From positions 1-42,944 of IMG/VR virus record IMGVR_UViG_3300045118_000151: 42,944 bases of DNA; one strand, given 5' to 3'. The notes beneath the pieces are model-generated. The model ran no database searches. It was not told where the DNA came from and worked only from the letters and a program-made list of their open reading frames with translations. Made by a program: the position numbers and the translations under genes. Below are positions 31,422-38,871 of the stretch, one piece after another. Source of the stretch: a virus. How positions within the stretch are numbered: position 1 is the stretch's first letter; each line of letters opens with the position of its first letter.

Positions 31422-31584
31422 TTTGCACCTCCTTTTTTATTTGATATTTCTTACAAAAATTTGTCATGTATTGAGCAATAGCTATCTCTATTGGACTAAA
31501 GGATTTACTTAATTCCTCTACTTTTGTATCATCAAATAAGAGCAAAGTTGCTTGCATTACATTCATAAATTCATCTTTATTCAT
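31372..31584 (-). CDS. Small protein of unknown function
   Basis: 70 residues from the ATG at 31584 (a GTG at 31593 is possible). Mostly helical (SPIEIAIAQYMTNFCKKYQIK) with a polar tail. It overlaps both neighbours, consistent with coupled translation. Confidence 0.5.
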   Translation of the reverse strand: MNKDEFMNVMQATLLLFDDTKVEELSKSFSPIEIAIAQYMTNFCKKYQIKKEVQNVQIQTTSPRKFSFDD

Positions 31585-31796
31585 TTGTAGCACCTTTTTG
31601 TTCCTCTTGCATATTTTCCATGAGGTCTGGATTGAATAGGTTTAATGCCGTGTCTTTTATCGTGGCATAGTCTACATATCCAAATAAACGGGGGTCTATG
31701 ATGTCCTATTTTGCTATGCTTGGTTAATAATTTCCAACCACCGCAATCCTTACAAATTCCCCAACGATTGCTAATTGTTAATCCTGAGCGCCCCAT
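31581..31796 (-). CDS. Zinc-binding HNH-like small protein
   Basis: 71 residues: CKDCGGWKLLTKHSKIGHHR, then WICRLCHDKRHG. The ligand arrangement (CxxC...H-H...CxxC-H) is that of small HNH-type zinc proteins, but a complete catalytic motif is not clear. It overlaps the nuclease gene upstream, so it may be an accessory subunit. Confidence 0.6.
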   Translation of the reverse strand: MGRSGLTISNRWGICKDCGGWKLLTKHSKIGHHRPPFIWICRLCHDKRHGIKPIQSRPHGKYARGTKRCYK

Positions 31797-32302
31797 TCTT
31801 TGTATTCAATTTCTCCTCTTTTTTTTCCTTTTGAAGCAATAATTACTGGAATTTTTAAATTCGTTTTAATCCATTCAACTTTTTGTTTTTCAATTTTATC
31901 AAGATAACCATTCATTTTACATTCAACAAATTTAACCTCAAATTCGGGTTCCATTCCAGCCAAAATTATAAAATCAGGAAATCCACTTTGTGTCATCATA
32001 GGGCATTTCTTAAATGGGTTCCACTTACTTTTTGCCTGTTTAAATGTTGCTTTAAATGGGGGATTTACTTCTATTTCTCCAATTAGTTTGCATCCTGCAT
32101 TTTCAACCTGTCTTTTAATTTCTTTTTTAATTCTGTCTTCATTTATTTCAATTTCCACATCATTTGTATTTCTAAAAACAATCCAACCTTTCTTTTCTAA
32201 ATCTTCTCGGACTTTCGATTCAAAACGTTTTCCAGCTGCTCTTGATTTTCTTCCTAATTCTCTCTTATTACTCTTCTCCATTTGCTTTTTTAGGTCCTCC
32301 AT
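31778..32302 (-). CDS. PD-(D/E)xK nuclease (Hjc/VRR-like)
   Basis: 174 residues. Basic N-terminal helix with KSRAAGKRFESKVREDLEKK, then GWIVFRN, the nuclease core SGFPDFIIL (Asp), KFVECKMNGYLDKIEKQK (E-x-K) and a final helix with W. The R-x-x-G-x-x-FE...PDxxx...ECK order is that of archaeal Holliday junction resolvases and VRR-NUC enzymes. A long insert between the first and second motif (about 50 residues) is unusual. A junction-cutting enzyme would complement the RuvB-like motor. Confidence 0.7.
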   Translation of the reverse strand: MEDLKKQMEKSNKRELGRKSRAAGKRFESKVREDLEKKGWIVFRNTNDVEIEINEDRIKKEIKRQVENAGCKLIGEIEVNPPFKATFKQAKSKWNPFKKCPMMTQSGFPDFIILAGMEPEFEVKFVECKMNGYLDKIEKQKVEWIKTNLKIPVIIASKGKKRGEIEYKEWGAQD

Positions 32303-32414
32303 TTGTAAATTTGGGTGCCCATTTGTTGTATTTCTTTAAATGGCAAAAAGCACATAGTCCTTCTTTTGTTAGACTATTAAATCTGTTTCTACACCCTTCA
32401 CATTCCGTTGTCAT
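32268..32414 (-). CDS. Small zinc-finger protein
   Basis: 48 residues with two Cys pairs, ECEGCRNRF and CAFCHLKKYNKW. It overlaps the methyltransferase end and the nuclease start. Confidence 0.55.
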   Translation of the reverse strand: MTTECEGCRNRFNSLTKEGLCAFCHLKKYNKWAPKFTNGGPKKANGEE

Positions 32415-33150
32415 TCCATTCATTTTCCTCCAAATCTTTATTATGAATAGTGTCAGGAGTTTTGTTCGTTTCTGCCTTATCCCTATTTAAAGAGTTCCTA
32501 ACTTTACCGACATTAAAGCCGATAACTTTTTCTGGGGCATTAACTTTTGTTTCCTGACTTAAATCTATTCCTAAATCTTCTTTTGCTATTTTGTTTATAA
32601 TTCCTTTTACCCAATCTTCATATTTGGGATTTCCTTCTGCAAATAAAAAATCTTTTATGTTATCTAACATTTCTTTCATCTTCAAGAGAGATTCTTTGAC
32701 TGCTTGTTGCGATTGTTTCTTCTTGCTAAATATACAAAGCATACTTGGAAATGGTGCAGAACCCGAACCTTTCTGGTTTCCTATAAACTTTATTCTTCCT
32801 TTTATAAATCTAATCTCTGCATTATTATAGACATATTTATGAAAATATGTTGTATCCGTTCTTGCTGGAATTAACATTACAATTATATTATTATTTGAAA
32901 GTTCATAACATTTCTTAACAAAATCCTTAATCTTATTTCCATAAGGAGGATTACACCATATAATCTCATTTATTGGAAATTGTTTTAAAGCATCATCTTT
33001 TTCTGAATAAAACCTATTTACCTTCTTATTTTTATCTGTTGCACAAAAATCCAATGTAAAACCAAATTCCTTATTAATTTCATTAAATAACTCCTTTGGA
33101 GTTTCCCAATCCATTTTAATACTGCTTAACATCGTTTTAATATTTCTCAT
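32398..33150 (-). CDS. Phage-type N6-adenine DNA methyltransferase
   Basis: 250 residues. DWETPKELFNEINKEFGFTLD opening, DFCATDKNKKVNRFY, catalytic motif CNPPYG (66-71), and the terminal strand with LIPARTDTTYFHKYV and GSGSAPFPSMLCIF match the Dam family of phages (pfam05869-type). The last ~95 residues are a helical extension not typical of the family. No cognate restriction enzyme is seen, so it is likely protective against host restriction. Confidence 0.88.
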   Translation of the reverse strand: MRNIKTMLSSIKMDWETPKELFNEINKEFGFTLDFCATDKNKKVNRFYSEKDDALKQFPINEIIWCNPPYGNKIKDFVKKCYELSNNNIIVMLIPARTDTTYFHKYVYNNAEIRFIKGRIKFIGNQKGSGSAPFPSMLCIFSKKKQSQQAVKESLLKMKEMLDNIKDFLFAEGNPKYEDWVKGIINKIAKEDLGIDLSQETKVNAPEKVIGFNVGKVRNSLNRDKAETNKTPDTIHNKDLEENEWNDNGM

Positions 33151-33199
33151 TTCTCTCGGCTTCTTCTATTTTTGTTTTGAAAAATTGTTTGTTTGTCAT
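33137..33199 (-). CDS. Possible 20-residue ORF between coupled genes
   Basis: MTNKQFFKTKIEEAERNEKY, starting in ATGA with the previous stop and ending past the methyltransferase ATG. It fills the only gap in a chain of coupled genes, but its length leaves it uncertain. Confidence 0.3.
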   Translation of the reverse strand: MTNKQFFKTKIEEAERNEKY

Positions 33200-33522
33200 T
33201 TGTTCTCCAGAATTTTAATCGCTTGTTGAAGGTCTGAAATCTTTTTAACAATACTTGGAAATTCTACCTCTAAATCCTTAGAAATATTCTCATAACCTAC
33301 TCCAACCTCTTTCATTTTCTCTTTAGTAAATACATCTCTCAAAAACTCTAAAAATCTCTTGTTGGCTTCAAGTTGTGTGGATATTTTTGCTTGACATTCT
33401 TTACAAAAAATCTTCTCTTGGCAGATAGAACAAAAATCGCCATTCTCCTTATATTCCCAATTAAATTTCTTTCCACATCCTTTCATCAGTTCGTTTGCTA
33501 TGTCTACTTCTGCTTCTGTCAT
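33196..33522 (-). CDS. Zinc-module protein, paralogue of the 33668 gene
   Basis: 108 residues. N-terminal module GCGKKFNWEY...CSICQEKIFCKECQAKI, matching GCGKTICDD...CNYCGHSIKCVECQGKA of the 33668 gene, followed by helical sequence. Shared zinc modules suggest a duplicated family. Function unknown. Confidence 0.6.
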   Translation of the reverse strand: MTEAEVDIANELMKGCGKKFNWEYKENGDFCSICQEKIFCKECQAKISTQLEANKRFLEFLRDVFTKEKMKEVGVGYENISKDLEVEFPSIVKKISDLQQAIKILENK

Positions 33523-33671
33523 ATTTCCTCAGCATTCTTTAGTTTTTTTATAATCTTATCATAATTTAAAAATCTGTAAATATTGTTTGGAGCTCTTTCT
33601 AATTCTTCTATGATATTTTCTATTTCAGCTGAATTTAATTTCACTATTTTATTTGTTAGCTTGATTATCAT
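33519..33671 (-). CDS. Small helical protein
   Basis: 50 residues (MIIKLTNKIVKLNSAEIENI...), overlapping both neighbours by 4 bases. Unknown function. Confidence 0.5.
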   Translation of the reverse strand: MIIKLTNKIVKLNSAEIENIIEELERAPNNIYRFLNYDKIIKKLKNAEEI

Positions 33672-34225
33672 TTTTCTCCGAGTTGGTTTATTTTTTGCTT
33701 TAATTCTTTTAATTTATTCATTACTCCTTCTTTATGAACATACACTTTATCATCTTCATATGTTATCTTTAAATGGTTTATTACACTACTACTTTCATCA
33801 ATTATCTTCAAAATCTCTTCCTTTGTCAGTCTTGCTCCTTCCTCAAATCCAGCAATATAACAAACTTTCCTATTCATAGAAGTTGTAAACTTCCCCTTAT
33901 TCATTAAATCTTTTTCTTTTAATTTTGCTCCTTCTTGGAGACCTCTCTCAAAACAATCTTCTCCGAAATCTATCCACCAAAGATTACTTTTTAAGATATA
34001 GTTTTTTATTTGCCACTGTTTTCCTCTACTTTTAATTAAATCTTCACACGATTTTCTAAACTCAATATGCTTTTTGATTATATCTGCTTTACCTTGACAT
34101 TCTACACATTTAATACTATGTCCGCAATAGTTACAAGTTCCTTCATCTTTATCATCACAAATAGTTTTTCCACATCCTTTCTCTATCTCTTTCAATTCTT
34201 GTTTAAATTTGTTTAGTAGGCTCAT
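33668..34225 (-). CDS. Zinc-module protein of unknown function
   Basis: 185 residues. N-terminal zinc module (GCGKTICDDKDEGTCNYCG, KCVECQG), a middle containing NLWWIDFGEDCFERGLQEG and a C-terminal coiled coil (KLKELKQKINQLGEK). Related in its module to the 33196 gene. No known family. Confidence 0.6.
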   Translation of the reverse strand: MSLLNKFKQELKEIEKGCGKTICDDKDEGTCNYCGHSIKCVECQGKADIIKKHIEFRKSCEDLIKSRGKQWQIKNYILKSNLWWIDFGEDCFERGLQEGAKLKEKDLMNKGKFTTSMNRKVCYIAGFEEGARLTKEEILKIIDESSSVINHLKITYEDDKVYVHKEGVMNKLKELKQKINQLGEK

Positions 34226-34226
34226 T

Positions 34227-34451
34227 TTAGCACCAAGTCTTTTTAATTTGTAATCCTCTTAATAACCCATTTAAAAAATAAAAAATATCGTTCAAACTTC
34301 TTAATTCTTTTTCTTTATCTAAATTACCAAAAGGTCTACTCCAATCTTCTCTATAACTAACCATTTCATGAACTGTTTTAAGTTCTTTTAAGTTCCCTTC
34401 CTTAGCTAAAAGCTCAATCATTTCTCTTATTTTTGTTATATCTTCTGTCAT
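34227..34451 (-). CDS. Small acidic helical protein
   Basis: 74 residues (MTEDITKIREMIELLAKEGN...), with overlap of 4 bases with the preceding gene. No family recognised. Confidence 0.55.
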   Translation of the reverse strand: MTEDITKIREMIELLAKEGNLKELKTVHEMVSYREDWSRPFGNLDKEKELRSLNDIFYFLNGLLRGLQIKKTWC

Positions 34452-34861
34452 TTTTTCCTCAAAACCACCCTGCCGCCGCCGTAGGAAACCGCGAGGCTAC
34501 CACCACCCGCGCACCAACGGCTGTCCCAGCTGAGACAAGCCCAGAACAATTCCCAATAACTATCTTTAAATAATTTAATTGCATAATAAGATACAGGGTA
34601 ATCTTCAAATTCAAATGCTTTATCGTTTATCATATTGATTAAATCTATTGCAGGACACCATTCAAAACCTTCAGGAACTTTAAAATCTTTAAATGGTTTG
34701 TCCCATTTATATATTCTATATTTTCTTTTTTTGTAGATTACTTTTTGGTATTCTAAGTCTTTAGTTTGGTTTCTCTTAATTAAAACTTCCTTTTGATTTT
34801 CTAACTCTTGCTTTTTCTTATTTAGTTCTTCAAGTTGTTTGTCTATTTGTTGTAAGTTCAT
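34448..34861 (-). CDS. Coiled-coil protein with GC-rich, possibly diversified C-terminus
   Basis: 137 residues: an N-terminal coiled coil (to about 40), a conserved-looking middle (VPEGFEWCPAIDLINMIN) and a Trp/Gly/Cys/Ser-rich end (WACLSWDSRWCAGGGSLAVS, then YGGGRVVLRKK). The last ~100 bases are strikingly GC-rich in an AT-rich gene. The neighbour at 34858 has the same layout and shares W-A-x-L...SWD...SL-x-V. This is the pattern of C-type-lectin-like variable proteins of diversity-generating retroelements, but no reverse transcriptase or template repeat is in the window. Alternatively these are simple paralogues. Confidence 0.6.
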   Translation of the reverse strand: MNLQQIDKQLEELNKKKQELENQKEVLIKRNQTKDLEYQKVIYKKRKYRIYKWDKPFKDFKVPEGFEWCPAIDLINMINDKAFEFEDYPVSYYAIKLFKDSYWELFWACLSWDSRWCAGGGSLAVSYGGGRVVLRKK

Positions 34862-35292
34862 TTTAAGCTCCTAAACAGTATTACTCCGAGAGAAGGACTC
34901 CCGCAATTAGGATCCCAGCTGCAGTAGAGGTCAGCCCAATTCGAATTCGCGTCGAAACTCGTGACATAATTATTATCTTTACTAATTTTATCAGGATTAG
35001 GAACAAATGCCAAAAAATCTTTAAATTGAGGATATTTATTTAAGTCTAAGTTTCTGCATTTTTGCAAGATTTCATAAGTTGCTATTTGTTCTTCTTTTAC
35101 TAATTTTAGTATTTCAGAGTAAGTTTTTCCATTATAAATTTGTTGGCTTATTTTTATATTTAGTTCTGGTATTTTTGTATAAATTGGCTTATATTTATTT
35201 CTATCTAATTCTATCTTCTCCTGTTCTTCTATTTTGTTTAAACTTTCTTGAAGCTTTGCTATTTCGCTTTTAATTTGTTCTTTGGATTTCAT
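34858..35292 (-). CDS. Coiled-coil protein with second, possibly diversified C-terminus
   Basis: 144 residues. Coiled coil at 1-35, middle similar in length to the neighbour's, end NWADLYCSWDPNCGSPSLGV then ILFRSLK. The last ~100 bases are richer in GC than the rest and hold several rare-looking codons (TCG, GCG, ACG). Four-base overlap with its paralogue. See the 34448 entry for the retroelement-target hypothesis. Confidence 0.6.
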   Translation of the reverse strand: MKSKEQIKSEIAKLQESLNKIEEQEKIELDRNKYKPIYTKIPELNIKISQQIYNGKTYSEILKLVKEEQIATYEILQKCRNLDLNKYPQFKDFLAFVPNPDKISKDNNYVTSFDANSNWADLYCSWDPNCGSPSLGVILFRSLK

Positions 35293-35672
35293 ATTAAATA
35301 TTTCTCCAGTTGTTTTTTTAATTCATCAATATTTTTGGATAAATCATTTAAAGAAACTATTGTTAATTCTGAAATGTTTTCATAATGTTTGGAAATTGAT
35401 TTCTGCCATTCTTTGCTTATCTTATTTTGAATTTCCCAAACATAAATATCTCCATGTTCGTCTTTCATCCAAATATCGGGATAATTTTCATTAATCTCTT
35501 CGGGATTAAATTCTGTATATATTGGAACTTTGCAACTATCTTTATGCTTTCTTCTTAACATTCTAACTAATAAAGTTTTAACTATATCGTGAAAATCAAC
35601 ATTCTCACTAAAATTTCTTAAAGCGATTTTGTTATTTCTCTTCCAATCAATTAGTCTTAATAGCTTCCTCAT
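35289..35672 (-). CDS. Possible PD-(D/E)xK-fold nuclease
   Basis: 127 residues. NENYPDIWMKDEHGDIYVWEIQNK has the spacing of a restriction-endonuclease-like core (D...E-x-Q/K), preceded by a basic helical region (LVRMLRRKHKDSC). Without a clear catalytic Lys the activity is uncertain. Overlaps both neighbours. Confidence 0.45.
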   Translation of the reverse strand: MRKLLRLIDWKRNNKIALRNFSENVDFHDIVKTLLVRMLRRKHKDSCKVPIYTEFNPEEINENYPDIWMKDEHGDIYVWEIQNKISKEWQKSISKHYENISELTIVSLNDLSKNIDELKKQLEKYLI

Positions 35673-35934
35673 CTGTTATGTAATTTATACATGCTATTTT
35701 ATGTGAACATAGATTGGTTGGTTGAGAACTTGACATATTCTTGCAGGTGCAGGAGTGCTTTAAACAGAAGTCTTGATATTGGAACATAACTTGATACATT
35801 TCTTCTGGAAGTAAATCTGCTGTCTTTCCGCTTGGAATTACTTTAAAGAAGATCGCTGTATCTGTCTCACTTTCCAAAATAATTCTATTCTCTTTCAAAA
35901 CTATTGCTGCTTTTTTAAATAGACTTTTTCTCAT
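35647..35934 (-). CDS. SWIM-type zinc-finger protein
   Basis: 95 residues from the ATG at 35934 (MRKSLFKKAAIVLKENRI); an upstream in-frame start at 35991 lies inside the previous gene. The C-terminal SWIM motif is CTCKN...NLCSHKIAC (CxCx(n)CxH). SWIM domains bind nucleic acid or partner proteins; a second SWIM gene lies at 36368. Confidence 0.65.
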   Translation of the reverse strand: MRKSLFKKAAIVLKENRIILESETDTAIFFKVIPSGKTADLLPEEMYQVMFQYQDFCLKHSCTCKNMSSSQPTNLCSHKIACINYITDEEAIKTN

Positions 35935-36253
35935 TTTTTTCAATTTTATCAAGACATTTTCCACAAGGTATCCCATAAAAATATATTTCATAAATAGATT
36001 GTAAAAAGGTTTCTCCCCAACATTCTTTTCCTATTATTATTGTTTTTGTTTTGCCACATTCTCTGCAAGGAACTTTTATTTCTACATCACATAAATCAAA
36101 TAACCATTTTCCTCTTTCTAAAAAAACTAATAAATCTGGAAAATCTTTTCTTGCTTTTCTTCTTGCATTACAAAATATTTTATTATATCTATCAAAATTT
36201 CCTTTTCGTCCTTTTCCGATAAAACGTGTCAATAGTCTTTTTTCTTCTTTCAT
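35915..36253 (-). CDS. Zinc-binding protein
   Basis: 112 residues, basic N-terminus (RLLTRFIGKGRKGNFDRYNK), then CRECGKTKT and PCGKCLDKIE (two CxxC pairs). No family recognised. The stop overlaps the SWIM gene start. Confidence 0.6.
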   Translation of the reverse strand: MKEEKRLLTRFIGKGRKGNFDRYNKIFCNARRKARKDFPDLLVFLERGKWLFDLCDVEIKVPCRECGKTKTIIIGKECWGETFLQSIYEIYFYGIPCGKCLDKIEKNEKKSI

Positions 36254-36254
36254 T

Positions 36255-36380
36255 TTAGCTCCATTTTACATAAACTCCTGATTTAAGTAAGATTATCTGA
36301 GTAATCTCATTACACCTTACTGAACTAAGAAAGTCTATTAAACTTCTTAATTTTATTTCTGATTTAATTAATGTCCACAT
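36255..36380 (-). CDS. Small protein of unknown function
   Basis: 41 residues (MWTLIKSEIKLRSLIDFLSS...), overlapping the SWIM gene end by 13 bases. Reading frame is supported mainly by its place in a chain of coupled genes. Confidence 0.45.
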   Translation of the reverse strand: MWTLIKSEIKLRSLIDFLSSVRCNEITQIILLKSGVYVKWS

Positions 36381-36700
36381 TTTATAAATTTGAATTGTTT
36401 AACTGCTATTGTATGAGAGCAAAAGCCCAAACCTCTTGCAAAGCCCTGACAGTTGCATTCTCCATTTTTTATCTTATATGTTGTTTTATTATATCCCTTA
36501 ATTGGCTTACAGATGAACTCTCCAAAACCAATCTCCACTATGCAATCATTCCTTAGAAAGTCTTCTGCTTTCGTTAGGATTGTTGACACTTCCTTTACCC
36601 CGCTATTTTTAAGCCGCAATAATTCCTTGCTTTCTGGCTCCCAAAACATTACATTTCTAAAAGTAATCTCTCTTGGAGGCTCATAAGTTTCAGCTAACAT
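36368..36700 (-). CDS. SWIM-type zinc-finger protein
   Basis: 110 residues. The C-terminal SWIM motif is YKIKNGECNCQGFARGLGFC followed by SHTIAVKQ (CxCx(n)CxH complete). The N-terminal ~65 residues (REITFRNVMFWEPESKEL) are unassigned. Virus SWIM proteins are usually of unknown role; two in one operon suggests a functional pair. Confidence 0.7.
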   Translation of the reverse strand: MLAETYEPPREITFRNVMFWEPESKELLRLKNSGVKEVSTILTKAEDFLRNDCIVEIGFGEFICKPIKGYNKTTYKIKNGECNCQGFARGLGFCSHTIAVKQFKFIKCGH

Positions 36701-37136
36701 TCTTTAAATCATCTCGTATTTTTAATAAAATAGTTGCGAAATCTCTTATTCTTAATTCTGTAATTGTTAATCTATCTGCATCTTTGCAGGTTTGATTATG
36801 GTCTTTTATCCATTCAATAGCAGCATTAATAGCCCACTGACAGCTGACTACTTTCTGATTTTCCAGATAACTTTGTTCTTTCTTCTCATAAAAATTATCT
36901 TTTGGATTTGAATAGCTTTTTGCCTGAGTTGGAGCCTGACTTGAACTTTCTCCAAATGCCTTCTTTATGAAATTAACAATCCTCTTTTTTCCTTCCTGAT
37001 TAAATGTGAATTCTACTTCCTTATGAAGAAGCGGCGGAATATATTGCGGATCTATGACTTCTGCTAAATGATACCATGTTTCCCCTATTTTAACGAGGTT
37101 TTTTTCTTCCCAATAGCTTTCTAATGTTCCGTTCAT
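36690..37136 (-). CDS. Conserved-looking protein, possible ssDNA-binding role
   Basis: 148 residues. N-terminal beta part (LVKIGETWYHLAEVID, KEVEFTFNQEGKKRIVNFIK) of the kind used in small OB folds, a flexible polar linker (SSSQAPTQAKSYSNPKD) and a helical C-terminus (WAINAAIEWIKDH). The order resembles phage single-strand binding or annealing partners, but I see no diagnostic motif. It sits in the early operon directly behind the RHH gene. Confidence 0.5.
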   Translation of the reverse strand: MNGTLESYWEEKNLVKIGETWYHLAEVIDPQYIPPLLHKEVEFTFNQEGKKRIVNFIKKAFGESSSQAPTQAKSYSNPKDNFYEKKEQSYLENQKVVSCQWAINAAIEWIKDHNQTCKDADRLTITELRIRDFATILLKIRDDLKNVS

Positions 37137-37291
37137 TTTTGTCCTCCTTTCAAATGTTTAAATTTTGAAAGCATTAAAAGCGCACCCGCTTCATAGAAAT
37201 TGGAAATCTTTATAAAATTTTCTTTAGATACCTTTTTAACCTGCTTAATAATTTCTTCCTCGACGGTTATTGTTATCTTTTTACAGGCCAT
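37133..37291 (-). CDS. Ribbon-helix-helix regulator
   Basis: 52 residues from the ATG at 37291, which is the leaderless start for the promoter at 37311; an upstream in-frame start would include that promoter. KKITITVEEEIIKQVKKVSKE (strand-helix) and SNFYEAGALLMLSKF (second helix) fit the RHH fold. It is the first gene of its unit, so it is likely self-regulated. Confidence 0.65.
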   Translation of the reverse strand: MACKKITITVEEEIIKQVKKVSKENFIKISNFYEAGALLMLSKFKHLKGGQK

Positions 37292-37310
37292 AGGTATATG
37301 TAGTAATAGG

Positions 37311-37328
37311 TATTTATAAACCTTTCGG
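37311..37328 (-). promoter_or_regulatory. Leaderless BRE/TATA promoter
   Basis: Minus strand CCGAAAGGTTTATAAATA with its TATA centre 25 bases before the ATG at 37291. Nearly the same as the AbrB operon promoter (24644). Confidence 0.75.
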
Positions 37329-37360
37329 TTCGGAGAAAAGGCGAGCAGCAGACAAAACAT

Positions 37361-37379
37361 CGCCTGAAAAAAAGAGGCG
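37361..37379 (-). terminator. Hairpin CGCCT-(T-rich loop)-AGGCG
   Basis: 5-bp GC stem with a loop of T7 on the minus strand, between the 37433 gene and the promoter of the RHH gene. Likely terminates the upstream unit. Confidence 0.45.
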
Positions 37380-37432
37380 AAATGAAATTCACCAGTTAAA
37401 GATTTGTAGTCTGTTATTTTGCATTTTTGCTT

Positions 37433-37579
37433 TTAGTTTCTCCGAATAATAGATTTGATATTTACTTTAATCCTCTTTCCGCAATAGGGACATAAAGTTG
37501 TTGCCTCATATCTCCCGATAAATCTTTTTCTATTCCCGCACTTGTTGCATCCCACTATTACATCTATTTTTAAGTTCAT
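37433..37579 (-). CDS. Small zinc-ribbon protein
   Basis: 48 residues with CNKCGN and CPYCGKR pairs (a Cys4 ribbon) and basic tail. Its start overlaps the end of the previous gene by 50 bases. Confidence 0.6.
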   Translation of the reverse strand: MNLKIDVIVGCNKCGNRKRFIGRYEATTLCPYCGKRIKVNIKSIIRRN

Positions 37580-37811
37580 TTATATAAGTAAAGAAATCTA
37601 TTTTCCCTTTGTTGAATTTTTCAAAATATTCTGCTATCTCTTTATGAGTTGGTGGCCTGTTCATTTCTTCAAAAAAGTTCTTTTTAAAATTGCTTTTCTG
37701 GCAAATTCTCTTAGCCATTTCCCTATTAGCCATTTTATCTAAGTCCTCTTGAGAAAATTCTGGTTCAGGACATTCTTCTATTTCAATCGTTCTTTCTGCA
37801 AATTCTGCCAT
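37530..37811 (-). CDS. Acidic protein of unknown function
   Basis: 93 residues; acidic N-terminus (IEIEECPEPEFSQEDLDKMA) and a helical middle with RPPTHKEIAEYFEKFNK. No known family. Overlaps the HTH gene upstream. Confidence 0.55.
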   Translation of the reverse strand: MAEFAERTIEIEECPEPEFSQEDLDKMANREMAKRICQKSNFKKNFFEEMNRPPTHKEIAEYFEKFNKGKIDFFTYINELKNRCNSGMQQVRE

Positions 37812-37986
37812 CTTTCACGGTTAAGTCAAAATTTATTAAAATCAAATCAATATATTCTTTGGCTGTTCTTCGAGCTAAATTCTTCTTTAAACAAACCTCT
37901 GCAATCAATCTTTCATAAATGATTTCATTAATTCCTTTCTCAATAACTAACTTTAATTCTTCTATTGTTTTTTGTCTATTTGACAT
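37783..37986 (-). CDS. Small HTH-like protein
   Basis: 67 residues. AEVCLKKNLARRTAKEYIDLILI looks like a helix-turn-helix with a following wing (LTVKDGRICRK). First gene after the 38-kb non-coding region, with a leaderless TATA promoter. Confidence 0.55.
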   Translation of the reverse strand: MSNRQKTIEELKLVIEKGINEIIYERLIAEVCLKKNLARRTAKEYIDLILINFDLTVKDGRICRKND

Positions 37987-38004
37987 ATGTTTTATAAGAA
38001 AACA

Positions 38005-38017
38005 GACTATTTAAATG
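38005..38017 (-). promoter_or_regulatory. Leaderless TATA promoter of the 37986 unit
   Basis: Minus strand CATTTAAATAGTC centred 25 bases before the ATG. It shares TTTAAATAGTC with the promoter at 38345-38364. Confidence 0.6.
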
Positions 38018-38039
38018 TTTGGTTTGGTGTGTGTGCCAT

Positions 38040-38330
38040 GCCTTTCCCAGACATAAGGACCTATGTATTTTTAATATATATAATTTAATTTATATATAAA
38101 TGCTAACAGAGTTATCACTCGCTTCCTGTGGTTAGCCATTCGATCCTTTTTGTTCCAAGTCGGTATAACTTGAGAGGCTAACAATTTTGATCCAACACGC
38201 ACACATAAGGTTAAAAGCCAATCCTCATCAAATAAACAGCCTTGTAGACTTCAGAAAACAAGGAAGTTTTCTCTGATTATCTATTGGAAATATGTGTAAT
38301 GAGCTCACAGGTTAGTATCCTGTCGTAGAA
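38040..38330 (-). ncRNA. Candidate structured non-coding RNA
   Basis: About 370 bases (37987-38360) with no credible gene, downstream of a promoter matching that of the 40152 gene (17 identical bases). A transcript from about 38326 would fold ACAGG/CCTGT, AGAAAAC/GTTTTCT or CCTTGT/ACAAGG (alternative), and GTTAGCC (38176-38182 reversed) with GGCTAAC (38131-38137), a 7-bp stem enclosing CAAGT/ACTTG. The 38131 arm could instead pair with 38102-38107 (GTTAGC), so two states are possible. It would end near the AT-rich stretch at 38060-38100. Not a tRNA; I cannot match it to SRP or RNase P RNA. Confidence 0.5.
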
Positions 38331-38344
38331 TTAATAAATAATTG

Positions 38345-38364
38345 GACTATTTAAAGATTTCTAT
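38345..38364 (-). promoter_or_regulatory. Promoter of the candidate ncRNA
   Basis: Minus strand ATAGAAATCTTTAAATAGTC; the first 17 bases are identical to the promoter of the membrane-protein gene (40215-40231). It overlaps the stop of the 38361 gene, and no gene follows for 370 bases. Confidence 0.6.
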
Positions 38365-38552
38365 AGTGGAGTTATCTTTCTTTCAGCATATCCTGTTGCT
38401 ATAAAATATCTTATCTTGACTGGAACATAGCCTTTACATTCTTTATTTTTATCGTCGGGGATGCAAATTGAACAATCTCCCCAGCCCTCTAAATCATGTT
38501 TTCTTTTACTCCTCGCAAAGACCTGATTGATGCATCTGATTTCTTCTCTCAT
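38361..38552 (-). CDS. Small zinc-binding protein
   Basis: 63 residues: GWGDCSICIPDD, KECKGYVP (Cys ligands), basic N-terminus. Overlaps the previous gene by 47 bases. Unknown function. Confidence 0.55.
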   Translation of the reverse strand: MREEIRCINQVFARSKRKHDLEGWGDCSICIPDDKNKECKGYVPVKIRYFIATGYAERKITPL

Positions 38553-38871
38553 TTTTCAACGTATCGTTCCATTTTTGATGTATTACTGCTTGTATTCTAT
38601 CATAACTAAATTCAATCTTACACTTTCCTCTCGGATATAAATTATTTAATTTTTTAACCAATTCATATGCATCATTAATTCCCTCGCTTCTCACTGCCTT
38701 ACACATTATTCTCAGCGAATTAGAATATTCTTCAGCCGATTGACATTTAGTTCTTAATTGAAAGAACTCACTCTCTTGAACAGCATATTCAAATAAATAT
38801 TCAAGAAATCTGTCTATATTTTCTTCTCCGTAATATTTTCTTAACTCTCTTTCTTTTTCTTGAATATTCAT
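38506..38871 (-). CDS. Helical protein of unknown function
   Basis: 121 residues, acidic to neutral helices (RELRKYYGEENIDRFLEYLF), with a C-terminal basic part. Four-base overlap with the phosphoesterase gene, so probably a partner of it. Confidence 0.55.
   Translation of the reverse strand: MNIQEKERELRKYYGEENIDRFLEYLFEYAVQESEFFQLRTKCQSAEEYSNSLRIMCKAVRSEGINDAYELVKKLNNLYPRGKCKIEFSYDRIQAVIHQKWNDTLKNERRNQMHQSGLCEE

Noticed and set aside
38131-38182. tRNA, because GTTAGCC/GGCTAAC closes a 5-bp/7-base hairpin
   Set aside because: Only about 52 bases, no T-loop TTCRANY sequence in the right place, no D-arm, and no U before the would-be anticodon.
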